Source of the DNA: JBBDIO01 sp040880365
Lineage (GTDB): Bacteria; Chloroflexota; Anaerolineae; Caldilineales; Caldilineaceae
Direction: 5' to 3'
NCBI GenBank assembly: GCA_040880365.1
Contig: JBBDIO010000304.1
Coordinates: 1-10,206 of the forward strand
Length of the DNA: 10,206 bases
Both the position numbers and the translations under genes were made by a program. How positions within the stretch are numbered: position 1 is the stretch's first letter; every line of letters begins with the position of its first letter. Below, one piece after another: positions 1 through 6,572 of the stretch. Under the pieces are notes generated by a model that was not told where the DNA came from, made no database searches, and saw only the letters and a program-made list of their open reading frames with translations.

Positions 1-1
1 G

Positions 2-709
2 GGCCAGGGCCAGGACATCCATGTAGCCCTCGACCACATACAACCGCTCGATTTCCTTTTGCCGTTTACGGGCCTGGTACAGGCCGTACAATTCCCGGCC
101 CTTGTGGAAGATGGGCGTTTCCGGGGAATTGAGATATTTGGGTTCGCCGTCATCAATGATGCGGCCGCCGAAACCGATGGCGCGGCCGCGCTGGCAGAAT
201 TGGCGCATCCCGATTTTGATCCCACGACTGCGGCGGTTGTGGAAATAGACACAGGTGCAGAGAACACAGGCACAGGGGATACAGGCGGTGTGGGGGATGG
301 GGTTGATTTGCCGCCCGCGTTGTTGCAGGCGGGTGGCGCATCGGATGGCGTATCTGACAGTCCAGGGGATGGCGTGACCCTGCTCACCTATGCCGCCGAA
401 GCGGTGACGCTGCATGTGCAAACGGCCCAACCGGCGGCGCTGGTGCTCAGCGACGTTTACTATCCCGGTTGGCGGGCCTGGATTGACGCGACGGAGACCC
501 CGGTCTATCGGGCCAATCATCTCTTTCGGGCCATAGTGGTGCCGCCCGGCGAACATACTGTCACCTTTCGGTTTGAACCCGACACCTTTTATGGCGGGCT
601 GTGGTGGAGTGGGCTGGGATTGGTGTTGATCGTCGCGCTGCTGGGCCTGCGCGGGGCTGTCTCCAAACGGCCCCAGCCTGTTCGCTTGCCCTCTGCTCCT
701 GATGTATAA
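2..709 (+). CDS. YfhO-like membrane protein, C-terminal part (5' end outside window)
   Basis: The frame is open from the first bases of the window to the TAA at 707-709, so this is the last 235 residues of a larger protein. The end has the layout typical of YfhO-family multi-membrane proteins: a beta-rich extracytoplasmic domain with a YYPGWRAWID motif (about 466-486), a VPPGEHTVTFRFEP motif (about 541-580), then one final membrane helix (about 595-650) and a short basic cytoplasmic tail. YfhO proteins are GT-C-like membrane glycosyltransferases; the Bacillus/Listeria members add sugars to teichoic acids. The substrate here is unknown, and the catalytic N-terminal half lies outside the window. 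A Gly/Thr/Asp-rich low-complexity stretch at about 240-350 is partly made of a 15-bp tandem repeat and interrupts the extracytoplasmic domain. A second protein of the same family begins at 9321. Family assignment is fairly sure; function is inferred. Confidence 0.75.
   Translation, partial: GQGQDIHVALDHIQPLDFLLPFTGLVQAVQFPALVEDGRFRGIEIFGFAVINDAAAETDGAAALAELAHPDFDPTTAAVVEIDTGAENTGTGDTGGVGDGVDLPPALLQAGGASDGVSDSPGDGVTLLTYAAEAVTLHVQTAQPAALVLSDVYYPGWRAWIDATETPVYRANHLFRAIVVPPGEHTVTFRFEPDTFYGGLWWSGLGLVLIVALLGLRGAVSKRPQPVRLPSAPDV
249..293 (+). repeat. 15-bp imperfect tandem repeat, 3 units, coding
   Basis: Three units start at 249, 264 and 279, each opening with A(C/T)ACAGG at exactly 15-bp spacing. 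In frame they give five-residue repeats of the DTGxx/NTGxx type within the extracytoplasmic part of the YfhO-like protein. The period is a multiple of three, so the frame is kept. Confidence 0.6.
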
Positions 710-710
710 T
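681..710 (+). promoter_or_regulatory. Candidate sigma-70-type promoter for the AmaP-like gene
   Basis: A perfect TATAAT lies at 705-710, overlapping the stop codon of the upstream gene. A weak -35 candidate (TTCGCT, 681-686) is 18 bp upstream. Transcription would begin near 717, leaving a leader of about 77 nt before the ATG at 794. The -35 match is poor, so this is a suggestion only. Confidence 0.3.
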
Positions 711-793
711 GCCCTTTACTTTGCCGCGTGTGGCGCCCGGCGTATAGTGTGTTTATTTGTGTGTCTATCTGCCCGATGCGAGGATTGCCGTCT

Positions 794-1357
794 ATGAATA
801 CATTCAATCGCATCATTGCCTTGCTGCTGTGGCTCATTTTGTTGATTGGCGTGGGCGTGGTCGCGGTTTTGCCGCTGCGAACCGTGCGCGCGGTGCAAAG
901 CTATCTGGGCGAATGGGAAACGCATCTGCTCAGCGCTGCCGAAATCGACGCCACGAATTTTCTGGTGGGGCAGATTGCCGTGGGCGTGGTGGGATTGCTG
1001 ATTTTTGGCTTTTTGATTTCGCTCACTGTTTTCGCGGGCCGCCGACAGGGTGTGCGCATCCGTACCGCGCAGGGCAGCTCGGCAGAATTGGATACCACCA
1101 GCATCAGCCGCCGGCTCACCTGGCATCTGGATCAGATGTCCGAGGTGATCAGTGTGGTGCCTTTGATAAGCGCGCGCGGCGGGGCAGTGAACATCAAACT
1201 GGAAATTGAAACCGCGCCGGATATCGACGTGCCCATGAAAACCGACGAGGTTGTGGCTGCGACGCGCGAAATTATTGAACAGGATATGGGGTTGAAACTG
1301 GGCAAATTGGATGTGCATGTTCGCTATGCACCTTTTGATCCCGAGTGGGTACAATAG
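794..1357 (+). CDS. Alkaline-shock membrane anchor protein, AmaP-like
   Basis: This 187-residue protein has two hydrophobic helices (residues about 7-27 and 57-80) joined by a short loop, then a basic GRRQG stretch and a C-terminal alpha/beta domain of about 100 residues. The C-terminal domain resembles the Asp23/alkaline-shock fold (pattern around SISRRLTWHLDQ, then IKLEIETAPDIDVP and a helix before LDVHVRYAP). AmaP anchors Asp23-type proteins to the membrane in Gram-positive bacteria and is tied to envelope stress. The reading frame is open from 728, but the ATG at 794 is preferred: a GAGGA Shine-Dalgarno sits at 780-784, about nine bases upstream, and it puts the first membrane helix at the N-terminus. 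The TAG stop is followed 28 bp later by scpB, so the two are probably cotranscribed. No separate Asp23 gene is present here. The AmaP name rests on architecture and remembered motifs, not on a search. Confidence 0.65.
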   Translation: MNTFNRIIALLLWLILLIGVGVVAVLPLRTVRAVQSYLGEWETHLLSAAEIDATNFLVGQIAVGVVGLLIFGFLISLTVFAGRRQGVRIRTAQGSSAELDTTSISRRLTWHLDQMSEVISVVPLISARGGAVNIKLEIETAPDIDVPMKTDEVVAATREIIEQDMGLKLGKLDVHVRYAPFDPEWVQ

Positions 1358-1385
1358 GCCGCGCCCCAGGGCAGCCTGACGCTTT

Positions 1386-2723
1386 ATGATTCGACAATTT
1401 CTTTCGACAACGGTCGAAAATCTGCGTTCGTTTATCACCTCGCTTTCGGGCGGGGCGCGTGACAACCTCGAAGTTGAGCAACCCCACCCGACGACGCAAC
1501 CAAAGATAGAACCACCAGAGACAGAACAGCCAAAGACAGAACCCGTTGCGCGTCCGCTGCATCCACCCGTAGACGGAACGGTAGCGCACGCGCCTGCCGA
1601 GCCTCCGGCCCCGGCGCGCGTTTCCCGGCCGCGCCGTCCTTCTGCAAACAGGACGGCAATCCAGGCACATGGGACAGATTCCGCGCCGGATGTGCCCCAC
1701 ACGCCTGCGGAGCCTTTGGCCGCGCCGCCCGCACCAGAGCCGGCACGCGTATCGGAAGCCCGCGCCGAATCTGTAGCTGAAGCTGCGCCGGAGACTGTAC
1801 CAGAAACTTCGCCGGATAGTGATGTGCCGGAAGCTGACGTGCCTGTGCCATCTGCGCCTCTGCCCCCTGCGCCCGTGCCGCGGATTCGCACGCCGCGCCC
1901 GGCCCATACGTTTCCGACCCAGTCGGTTTCTGCGCCTGTGAGTTCGATGCCGGTGCCCGCGGATGCGTCTGAATCTGCACCTGAATCTGCACCAGAGCAG
2001 GATGCGCCCATTGCGCCGGATGGTGTGGACGTGGCTACACCCCCCGCTGAGACAGCCCCCACTGAGACATCCCCGGATGGCGTACTGCCCGCGCCGCCGT
2101 TTGCCAGTGCGCCGCCATTTGTGGAAGTCCATGCGCTGTTGGAGAGTCTGCTCTTTGTGGCGGGCGAGCCGGTGGCCGCGAGTCAATTGGCGCGCACGCT
2201 GGAAATGGACGAGCCGACCGTGGTCGCCGCGCTGGAAGATTTGGCCCAGATCTATGGGGAGCAGAATCGTGGCTTGCGCTTGCAGGCCCACCGGGAAAAA
2301 TATCAGATTGTCACCGCGCCCGCAGCCGCGAACCACATCGAACGCTTTTTGAATCTGGACAGCAGCAGCAAACTCAGTGGACCGGCATTGGAGACGCTGG
2401 CGGTGGTCGCCTATCGCCAGCCGGTGACGCGCAGCCAGGTCGAGGCGGTGCGCGGGGTCGATTGCGCCGCGGTGCTGCGTTCGCTGGTCCAGCGCGGCCT
2501 GGTAGAGGAAGTGGGGCGGCTGGATGTGGTGGGGCGTCCCTTTTTATATGGCGTCACCGAGCTGTTTATGCAGCATTTTGGGCTGACCGATCTGGGGGAA
2601 CTGCCGCCTCTGGAGCAGACCGAAGCCGATACACTGTGGGCCGCGACTGCATTGGCGGAACTGGAGGGCGAAACCAGTGCAGACGAAGAAGATGAAAATC
2701 TCGTGCAAGACAGGTCAGCCTGA
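1386..2723 (+). CDS. scpB: SMC-ScpAB condensin subunit ScpB with long disordered N-terminus
   Basis: The protein has 445 residues, against about 180-250 for most ScpB. Residues from about 245 to 425 are a clear ScpB: LLESLLFVAGEPV at the first winged helix, LRLQAHREKYQIVT, LSGPALETLAVVAYRQPVTR and a VGRPFLYGVTELFMQHFGL motif in the second winged helix. ScpB dimerises, binds ScpA and with SMC compacts and segregates the chromosome. Residues about 30-240 are rich in Pro, Ala, Glu, Ser and Thr and look disordered. They contain 5-residue repeats around PKTEP/PETEQ and other 12-15-bp duplications. The ATG at 1386 has only a weak AGGGC ribosome site near 1371. A GTG at 2121 could start a normal-sized ScpB, but no good ribosome site precedes it. 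scpA, the usual neighbour, is not downstream. The ScpB identity is firm; the role of the extension is unknown. Confidence 0.88.
   Translation: MIRQFLSTTVENLRSFITSLSGGARDNLEVEQPHPTTQPKIEPPETEQPKTEPVARPLHPPVDGTVAHAPAEPPAPARVSRPRRPSANRTAIQAHGTDSAPDVPHTPAEPLAAPPAPEPARVSEARAESVAEAAPETVPETSPDSDVPEADVPVPSAPLPPAPVPRIRTPRPAHTFPTQSVSAPVSSMPVPADASESAPESAPEQDAPIAPDGVDVATPPAETAPTETSPDGVLPAPPFASAPPFVEVHALLESLLFVAGEPVAASQLARTLEMDEPTVVAALEDLAQIYGEQNRGLRLQAHREKYQIVTAPAAANHIERFLNLDSSSKLSGPALETLAVVAYRQPVTRSQVEAVRGVDCAAVLRSLVQRGLVEEVGRLDVVGRPFLYGVTELFMQHFGLTDLGELPPLEQTEADTLWAATALAELEGETSADEEDENLVQDRSA
1501..1545 (+). repeat. 15-bp imperfect tandem repeat, 3 units, coding
   Basis: Units start at 1501, 1516 and 1531, with consensus CARAGAYAGAACMRC. 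They encode a run of QPKxEP/PETEQ-like five-residue units in the disordered N-terminus of ScpB. Confidence 0.65.
1852..1881 (+). repeat. 15-bp tandem repeat, 2 units, coding
   Basis: CTGCGCC recurs at 1852 and 1867, exactly 15 bp apart, with similar following bases. It encodes SAPLP then PAPVP in the ScpB extension. Low sequence complexity (Pro/Ala codons) makes chance similarity possible. Confidence 0.4.
1971..1994 (+). repeat. 12-bp tandem repeat, 2 units, coding
   Basis: GAATCTGCACC(T/A) occurs at 1971-1982 and 1983-1994, differing only at the last base. It encodes ESAP twice in the ScpB extension. Confidence 0.65.
2047..2076 (+). repeat. 15-bp tandem repeat, 2 units, coding
   Basis: CTGAGACAGCCCCCA at 2047-2061 is followed directly by a near copy at 2062-2076, with 12-13 of 15 bases matching. 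It encodes AETAP/TETSP-like five-residue units in the ScpB extension. Confidence 0.55.
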
Positions 2724-2790
2724 GAGTGGTAAAATGTCAGGCAAGGCTGCGTGTTTGTGAGCATACTGGTAGGGGCGTCATCCAGGCTTC

Positions 2791-2820
2791 GCGATTGTTA
2801 TTGTCATTTCGATTGCGATT
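2791..2820 (+). repeat. 6-bp tandem repeat, 5 units, intergenic
   Basis: Five consecutive hexamers of the form NNNATT run through the scpB-DUF2207 spacer: GCGATT, GTTATT, GTCATT, TCGATT and GCGATT. The spacer 2724-2974 (251 bp) contains this, the 13-bp repeat at 2886-2927 and no credible gene. Confidence 0.45.
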
Positions 2821-2885
2821 GCGGCCCCGGTGCTGTTCAGACTTGCCGCACACCCAGATGCTGCACCGCGATGACTCTGCCGGAT

Positions 2886-2927
2886 GTTCGTAACGTTCGT
2901 CCGTAGCGTCCGTTCGTAGCGTTCGAC
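2886..2927 (+). repeat. 13-bp imperfect tandem repeat, 2 full units plus partial flanks, intergenic
   Basis: TTCGTCCGTAGCG (2895-2907) is followed by TCCGTTCGTAGCG (2908-2920), with 11 of 13 bases identical. Related fragments TTCGTAACG (2886-2894) and TTCGACG (2921-2927) flank them. The array lies about 50 bp before the DUF2207 start and could be regulatory, or simply another product of the local duplication process. Confidence 0.55.
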
Positions 2928-2974
2928 GCCCCACGCCGCTGTGCAGATCGACAGAAGAAAGTACACTTCAAACT

Positions 2975-5065
2975 ATGATCTTTAAACCCGGAATGTTTCC
3001 GCTGAAAATGATGCCCAAACCGCGCGCTGTGCGCACCCGCGCCTACTCGTTTGCCTACCCATATATGCTGATTGTGGCTGTGTTGGCGGCGCTCTGGGGA
3101 GCGCTCGCGCCATTTTCCGCGCCGTTTGCAGGGCCGCTTGCCCCTGCGCAGATTGCGCACGCGCAGGAACGGTCGGTGATCTGGGAACGCTTCGATGTGG
3201 ATATCGAGGTGTTGCCCGATGGCACCTTTCTGGTGACCGAACATCAGACCATTCGCTTTATCGGCGGCACCTTTACCGAAGGCTTTGGCGAAATTCCCAA
3301 GCGCAATCTCACCTCGATTGACGAGTGGGCAATGGTGGATGGGGAGGGCAATGTCTATGAACAAGTGCCTTCGGCCAACGAGCCTTATACGTTTATGCTG
3401 GAAGAAACCGGCAGCATGTATACCGTGGTGTGGCGTTTCCCTGAAATTGGCAATGCCACGGCAACCTATTCGCTTTCCTATCGGGTGCATGGGGGGCTGC
3501 GCTATTACGAAGGCGGCGACCAGCTTTGGTGGAAGGCCATTGTCGGCGACCGGGTTGCCGATGTGCTGGGCGGACAGGTGCGGGTGGTTGTGCCCCAGAC
3601 TGCCAGCGTGCAGGAGTGGGCCGCGTATATCAATACGCGCGATGCCCGCGAGTCTGTGACCGCAAATGTGGTGGAAAGCGGGCGCACGGTGGTCTTCGAT
3701 TTGGATAGCCGTCTGCGCAGCGGCGAAGAGCTGGAAGTGCGGGTAGAATTTACGCCCGGTGTGGTCGATGGTGCGCCACAGCCCTGGCAACAGCGGGCAG
3801 ACGAGGCCGCCGCGGCGCGCGAAGCCGAACAGGCCTATCTGGATCGGTGGCGGCCCATCTATACGCTGGGTTTCCTGTTGCTGGGCCTGTTCTTTCTCCT
3901 GGGCGGGCCGGTGGGATTATATGTGCTCTGGTATCGCGTGGGGCGCGACAAGCCGGTGGAGCTGGTGGCCGATTATCTGCCCGAACCGCCCAGCACGTTG
4001 CCACCCGGCATGGCAGGCGCGCTGGTCGATGAAACCGTCGATATGCAGGATATTATGGCGACCCTGGTCGATTTGGCCCGGCGCAAAGCTATCAGCATTA
4101 CGGAAGTAACGGAAGATAAACTCTGGCGCAAGGGCACCGACTTCATTTATCGGCGCGAGCGGGACGATGTGAAACTGCTGCCCTATGAAAAGAAACTGTT
4201 GGATGCGCTCTTTGGCAAGAGCCGCGAAGTGCGCCTTTCCAGCCTGCGCAACAAGTTCTATAGCAAGGTAGATGCCATCAAGGCCGAGCTGTATAAGGCA
4301 GTGACCGAGGCCAAACTGTTCGAGCGCAACCCCGAAAATGTGCGCAATCAATATGGCTGTATGGGCATTTTCCTCATGATCGCAGGCGTGGGCCTGGTTA
4401 TTTTCCTCACGTCGACGTTTGAACACCTGGCTTCGACGGCGTGGTTGCCCGGTGTGGGGCTGGGCGTTACGGCGGTGGGGATGTTGATCCTTTCGCGCCT
4501 GATGCCGCGCAAGACCGATTATGGCGCGGAAGAAGCCGCAAGCTGGGAAGCATTCAAGACGTATCTGAAGGATATTGACAAATATTCCGACCTCGACGCC
4601 CAAAAAGAAATCTGGGATCGCTATTTGCCCTATGCCATTGCGTTTGGGGTGGATAAGGAGTATATGCGCAAGTTCGAGCAGATCGACGCGCCCGCGCCGG
4701 GCTGGTACATTCCTTCGCCGACCCTGTATGGCCCCTATCGCCGGCGCTATTATGAGACGCCTACCGGCCCGATTTTGGGCGGCGGCATGGGCGGCGGGCG
4801 CGGTGGCGGCATGGGGAGTGAGATGCCTACGGAGATGCCCACCGCCGGCGGCACGCTGGGCGATATGAGCCGGGGCATGGGCGGCGGTCTTTCGGCCATG
4901 AGCGAGGGACTTGGCTCGATGCTGAGCAGCGCCAGCAACACACTCACCAGCCGACCGGCAAGTTCGTCTTCGGGCGGCGGCTGGAGCGGCGGCGGGGGTG
5001 GTTTCTCTGGCGGCGGTGGCGGTGGCGGTGGGGGTGGTGGTGGCGGCAGCCGTGGCTTCAGCTAG
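2975..5065 (+). CDS. DUF2207 family membrane protein with glycine-rich tail
   Basis: This 696-residue protein has the full DUF2207 (YciQ-like) plan. A signal sequence (hydrophobic about 31-58, AHAQ cleavage-like site near 63) precedes an extracytoplasmic beta-rich domain of about 65-280, with the typical opening IWERFDVDIEVLPDGTFLV. A membrane helix (about 297-320), a cytoplasmic winged-helix-like region (about 336-455, with PPGMAGALVDETVD at its start), two more helices (about 462-482 and 490-511), a cytoplasmic segment and a Met/Gly-rich tail follow. The tail ends in a tract of more than a dozen glycines before SRGFS. The role of the family is not settled; it is linked to envelope stress by its neighbours. 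The start at 2975 has a loose AGAAGAAAG upstream. Internal ATGs at 2993, 3008 and 3065 are alternatives, and 3065 would give a more usual signal peptide. It opens the four-gene run to 7646. Confidence 0.85.
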   Translation: MIFKPGMFPLKMMPKPRAVRTRAYSFAYPYMLIVAVLAALWGALAPFSAPFAGPLAPAQIAHAQERSVIWERFDVDIEVLPDGTFLVTEHQTIRFIGGTFTEGFGEIPKRNLTSIDEWAMVDGEGNVYEQVPSANEPYTFMLEETGSMYTVVWRFPEIGNATATYSLSYRVHGGLRYYEGGDQLWWKAIVGDRVADVLGGQVRVVVPQTASVQEWAAYINTRDARESVTANVVESGRTVVFDLDSRLRSGEELEVRVEFTPGVVDGAPQPWQQRADEAAAAREAEQAYLDRWRPIYTLGFLLLGLFFLLGGPVGLYVLWYRVGRDKPVELVADYLPEPPSTLPPGMAGALVDETVDMQDIMATLVDLARRKAISITEVTEDKLWRKGTDFIYRRERDDVKLLPYEKKLLDALFGKSREVRLSSLRNKFYSKVDAIKAELYKAVTEAKLFERNPENVRNQYGCMGIFLMIAGVGLVIFLTSTFEHLASTAWLPGVGLGVTAVGMLILSRLMPRKTDYGAEEAASWEAFKTYLKDIDKYSDLDAQKEIWDRYLPYAIAFGVDKEYMRKFEQIDAPAPGWYIPSPTLYGPYRRRYYETPTGPILGGGMGGGRGGGMGSEMPTEMPTAGGTLGDMSRGMGGGLSAMSEGLGSMLSSASNTLTSRPASSSSGGGWSGGGGGFSGGGGGGGGGGGGGSRGFS

Positions 5066-5135
5066 ACCGCGACCCGATTCCGCTTTGGGATCCCCGTGAA
5101 AACGATTCATTCGACTGAATTAAGGATGGTAGCCT

Positions 5136-5783
5136 ATGATTGGCGGCGGCAGGACAGTGGGAATGGTATTGATGATTATCAGCGCGGTGCTTTTGCTGGG
5201 TTTTGTGGCCTGGGCATCGGTGGCGCTGGGCAGCGGCGAGACTTCGTCGGGCGGGATGACGTTGGGCATTATTCTGGCGGCGCTCGTCTTTGCGCCCCTC
5301 ATCGGTGCCGGCGCCTATCTGTTCCGCAAGGGTTCTGCGGAACAGAAGCAGTTCGACGTGGTGCGCCAGGAAAAGAAGATTCTCAACATGGTGTTGGTGC
5401 AGGGGCAGGTGAGTATGGGCGAGTTGGTGGCCGAATTGCAGGAACCCCGCGAGCGCATCGAGGATATGATTCGCGATATTGTGGGCAAGCGGCTGTTCAG
5501 TGGGGCCATCAACTGGGATCGGGGCGTGCTGTATAGTGTAGAAAGCAGCCAGTTGACCGAAGGGCGCACTTGCCCCAATTGCGCCGGACAGCTGGAATTT
5601 GCCGGCAAGGGTCTGATCCGCTGTCCTTTCTGTGGCAGCGAAGTCTTTTTGACCAAGCGCGCAGCCGCGTCTACCACCGAAACCGAACCCAATCGCGAAC
5701 CCGCGGCGGCTTCGGCGTCTTCAACGGCTTCGGCAGCGTCGGAGGGCGATGCAGCAGCAGGCGATACAGGTACTGAACGTTAA
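5136..5783 (+). CDS. Two-helix membrane protein with winged-helix-like region and zinc ribbon
   Basis: The 215-residue product has two membrane helices (about 7-31 and 41-62), then a cytoplasmic region of about 75-140 that reads like a winged helix (ILNMVLVQGQVSMGELVAEL). A zinc ribbon follows, with CPNC at 146-149 and CPFC at 163-166, and the protein ends in a Ser/Ala/Glu-rich tail. A Shine-Dalgarno AAGGAT at 5122-5127 sits eight bases before the ATG and supports this start. It lies 70 bp after the DUF2207 gene. In Bacillus a zinc-ribbon membrane protein (YdjG) works with YdjH and the SPFH protein YdjI. By context this may be the membrane receptor for the SPFH protein encoded at 6573, which is an inference. 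The TAA stop lies inside a 15-bp repeat array whose later units stay in frame up to a second stop at 5823. No gene name is assigned. Confidence 0.75.
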   Translation: MIGGGRTVGMVLMIISAVLLLGFVAWASVALGSGETSSGGMTLGIILAALVFAPLIGAGAYLFRKGSAEQKQFDVVRQEKKILNMVLVQGQVSMGELVAELQEPRERIEDMIRDIVGKRLFSGAINWDRGVLYSVESSQLTEGRTCPNCAGQLEFAGKGLIRCPFCGSEVFLTKRAAASTTETEPNREPAAASASSTASAASEGDAAAGDTGTER

Positions 5784-5828
5784 GACAGTGAATATAAGGA
5801 TAGTGAACGCCCGGACAGTGGGTGATCA
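5769..5828 (+). repeat. 15-bp tandem repeat, 3-4 units, spanning a stop codon
   Basis: GA(C/T)AGTG(A/G) recurs at 5784, 5799 and 5814, exactly 15 bp apart. A more diverged unit (GGTACTGAACG) starts at 5769 within the coding end of the zinc-ribbon gene. The gene's TAA (5781-5783) is inside the first unit. Reading on in frame gives DSEYK, DSERP and DSG before TGA at 5823-5825. Confidence 0.65.
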
Positions 5829-5847
5829 TCCGTGATGGTAAATTTTT

Positions 5848-5855
5848 AGAGGAGG
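5848..5855 (+). promoter_or_regulatory. Strong Shine-Dalgarno for the helical-protein gene
   Basis: AGAGGAGG (5848-5855) is the best ribosome site in the window. It sits four bases before the ATG at 5860, fixes that start and suggests efficient translation. Confidence 0.7.
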
Positions 5856-5859
5856 GATT

Positions 5860-6459
5860 ATGTCCGACCGATTTGTAGAAGGCGCAAAAGACAGCCGGGG
5901 AACAATCGAAAGATTGCTCAAGGGGCTGCCCGGCATTCGCGGGTATGTGGATAAGGAAATGCGGCGCGATGCCGACAAACGGCTGCGCGACCTGATCGCA
6001 CGCGAGCTGGAAGAACAGAAACAGGCCCTTTTTGCGGTGCAGCAGCAGATGTTGCGCAGCGGCGGTCTGCGCTTTATGGCGACCGTCGATGGGGCCATTC
6101 AAAAACTCCAGATTCTGGTGGATCGGGTGAAGACGGCCAGCTATGGCTATGCCGGTCTTTTTGATACCGTGAATATCCAGGAAGAACAGCTCAACGCGCT
6201 CTATCGCTTTGATGTGGCGCTTGCCAATCGCATTGGCGAGCTGGAAAACGCGGTGGTCCAATTGGGCACGGCCTTTGATGAGAACAATGCGGTGGACGCC
6301 GCTATTGATCGTCTGACCAATCTGCTGATCGAGTTGAACACGCTGTTTGGCAAGCGCAACGACGCGATTGTGAACCCCGATTTGTTGCTGGATAGCACCT
6401 TCGTGCCCGAAGTGCCGGCGGATCTGCTGGATATGGACACGGAATCACGCGATTCGTAA
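5860..6459 (+). CDS. Conserved-looking helical protein of unknown function
   Basis: I do not recognise a family for this 199-residue protein. It is charged, soluble and almost all helical by eye, with no signal or membrane segment. Residues about 30-75 form a likely coiled coil (MRRDADKRLRDLIARELEEQ, then a Gln-rich stretch). Further helices lie at about 80-110 and 125-175, followed by an acidic C-terminus. A strong ribosome site fixes the start. It sits between the zinc-ribbon membrane protein and the SPFH protein, where Bacillus-type modules have PspA (a long coiled-coil membrane-remodelling protein), so it could be a functional stand-in. No PspA signature motifs are seen, so this is context only. 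The last residues (ESRDS) and the stop lie within a 15-bp repeat array; beyond the TAA the frame continues to a TAG at 6487. Confidence 0.7.
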   Translation: MSDRFVEGAKDSRGTIERLLKGLPGIRGYVDKEMRRDADKRLRDLIARELEEQKQALFAVQQQMLRSGGLRFMATVDGAIQKLQILVDRVKTASYGYAGLFDTVNIQEEQLNALYRFDVALANRIGELENAVVQLGTAFDENNAVDAAIDRLTNLLIELNTLFGKRNDAIVNPDLLLDSTFVPEVPADLLDMDTESRDS

Positions 6460-6493
6460 TTGCGCGATTCATACTTGCGCGATTCGTAGGGCA
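6449..6493 (+). repeat. 15-bp tandem repeat, 3 units, spanning a stop codon
   Basis: GCGATTC(G/A)TA recurs at 6449, 6464 and 6479, exactly 15 bp apart. The first unit holds the TAA stop (6457-6459) of the helical-protein gene. The third unit supplies an in-frame TAG (6487-6489). The intervening codons repeat the LRDS theme of the C-terminus. Confidence 0.7.
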
Positions 6494-6500
6494 GGCGTTC

Positions 6501-6518
6501 CCCGTGCATGGTCACGGG
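6501..6518 (+). other. Small stem-loop between helical-protein and SPFH genes
   Basis: CCCGTG (6501-6506) and CACGGG (6513-6518) pair perfectly over a six-base loop. No T-run follows, so it is not a classical terminator. It could stabilise mRNA or cause mild attenuation; chance is also possible. Confidence 0.3.
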
Positions 6519-6572
6519 TCTGGATTGTTGAAACCAAGCTGGTAGTGCAGGCATAGAAGGAGATAAACGGGT

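Noticed and set aside
728..793. Upstream start for the AmaP-like gene
   Set aside because: The extra 22 residues have no ribosome site of their own, whereas GAGGA at 780-784 fits the ATG at 794.
716..2062. Long open frame on the - strand (448 codons) opposite the AmaP-like and scpB genes
   Set aside because: Its product is Gly/Ser/Ala low-complexity text mirroring the Pro/Ala-rich + strand, with no recognisable domain; both + strand genes are clear.
1272..2336. Another - strand open frame, Arg-rich
   Set aside because: Arg/Gly/His-rich composition is typical of a shadow frame in GC-rich DNA; it overlaps scpB entirely.
2707..2735. Promoter AAGACA-17-TAAAAT at the end of scpB
   Set aside because: Matches are partial, it lies about 240 bp before the next gene, and nothing else supports it.
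2718..2742. Terminator hairpin GCCTGA/TCAGGC after scpB
   Set aside because: A six-base stem with a 13-base AT-rich loop and no T-run is too weak to call.
3917..5110. - strand open frame of 397 codons opposite the DUF2207 gene
   Set aside because: The + strand has a full multi-domain DUF2207 protein; the antisense text is His/Ala/Arg-rich without motifs.
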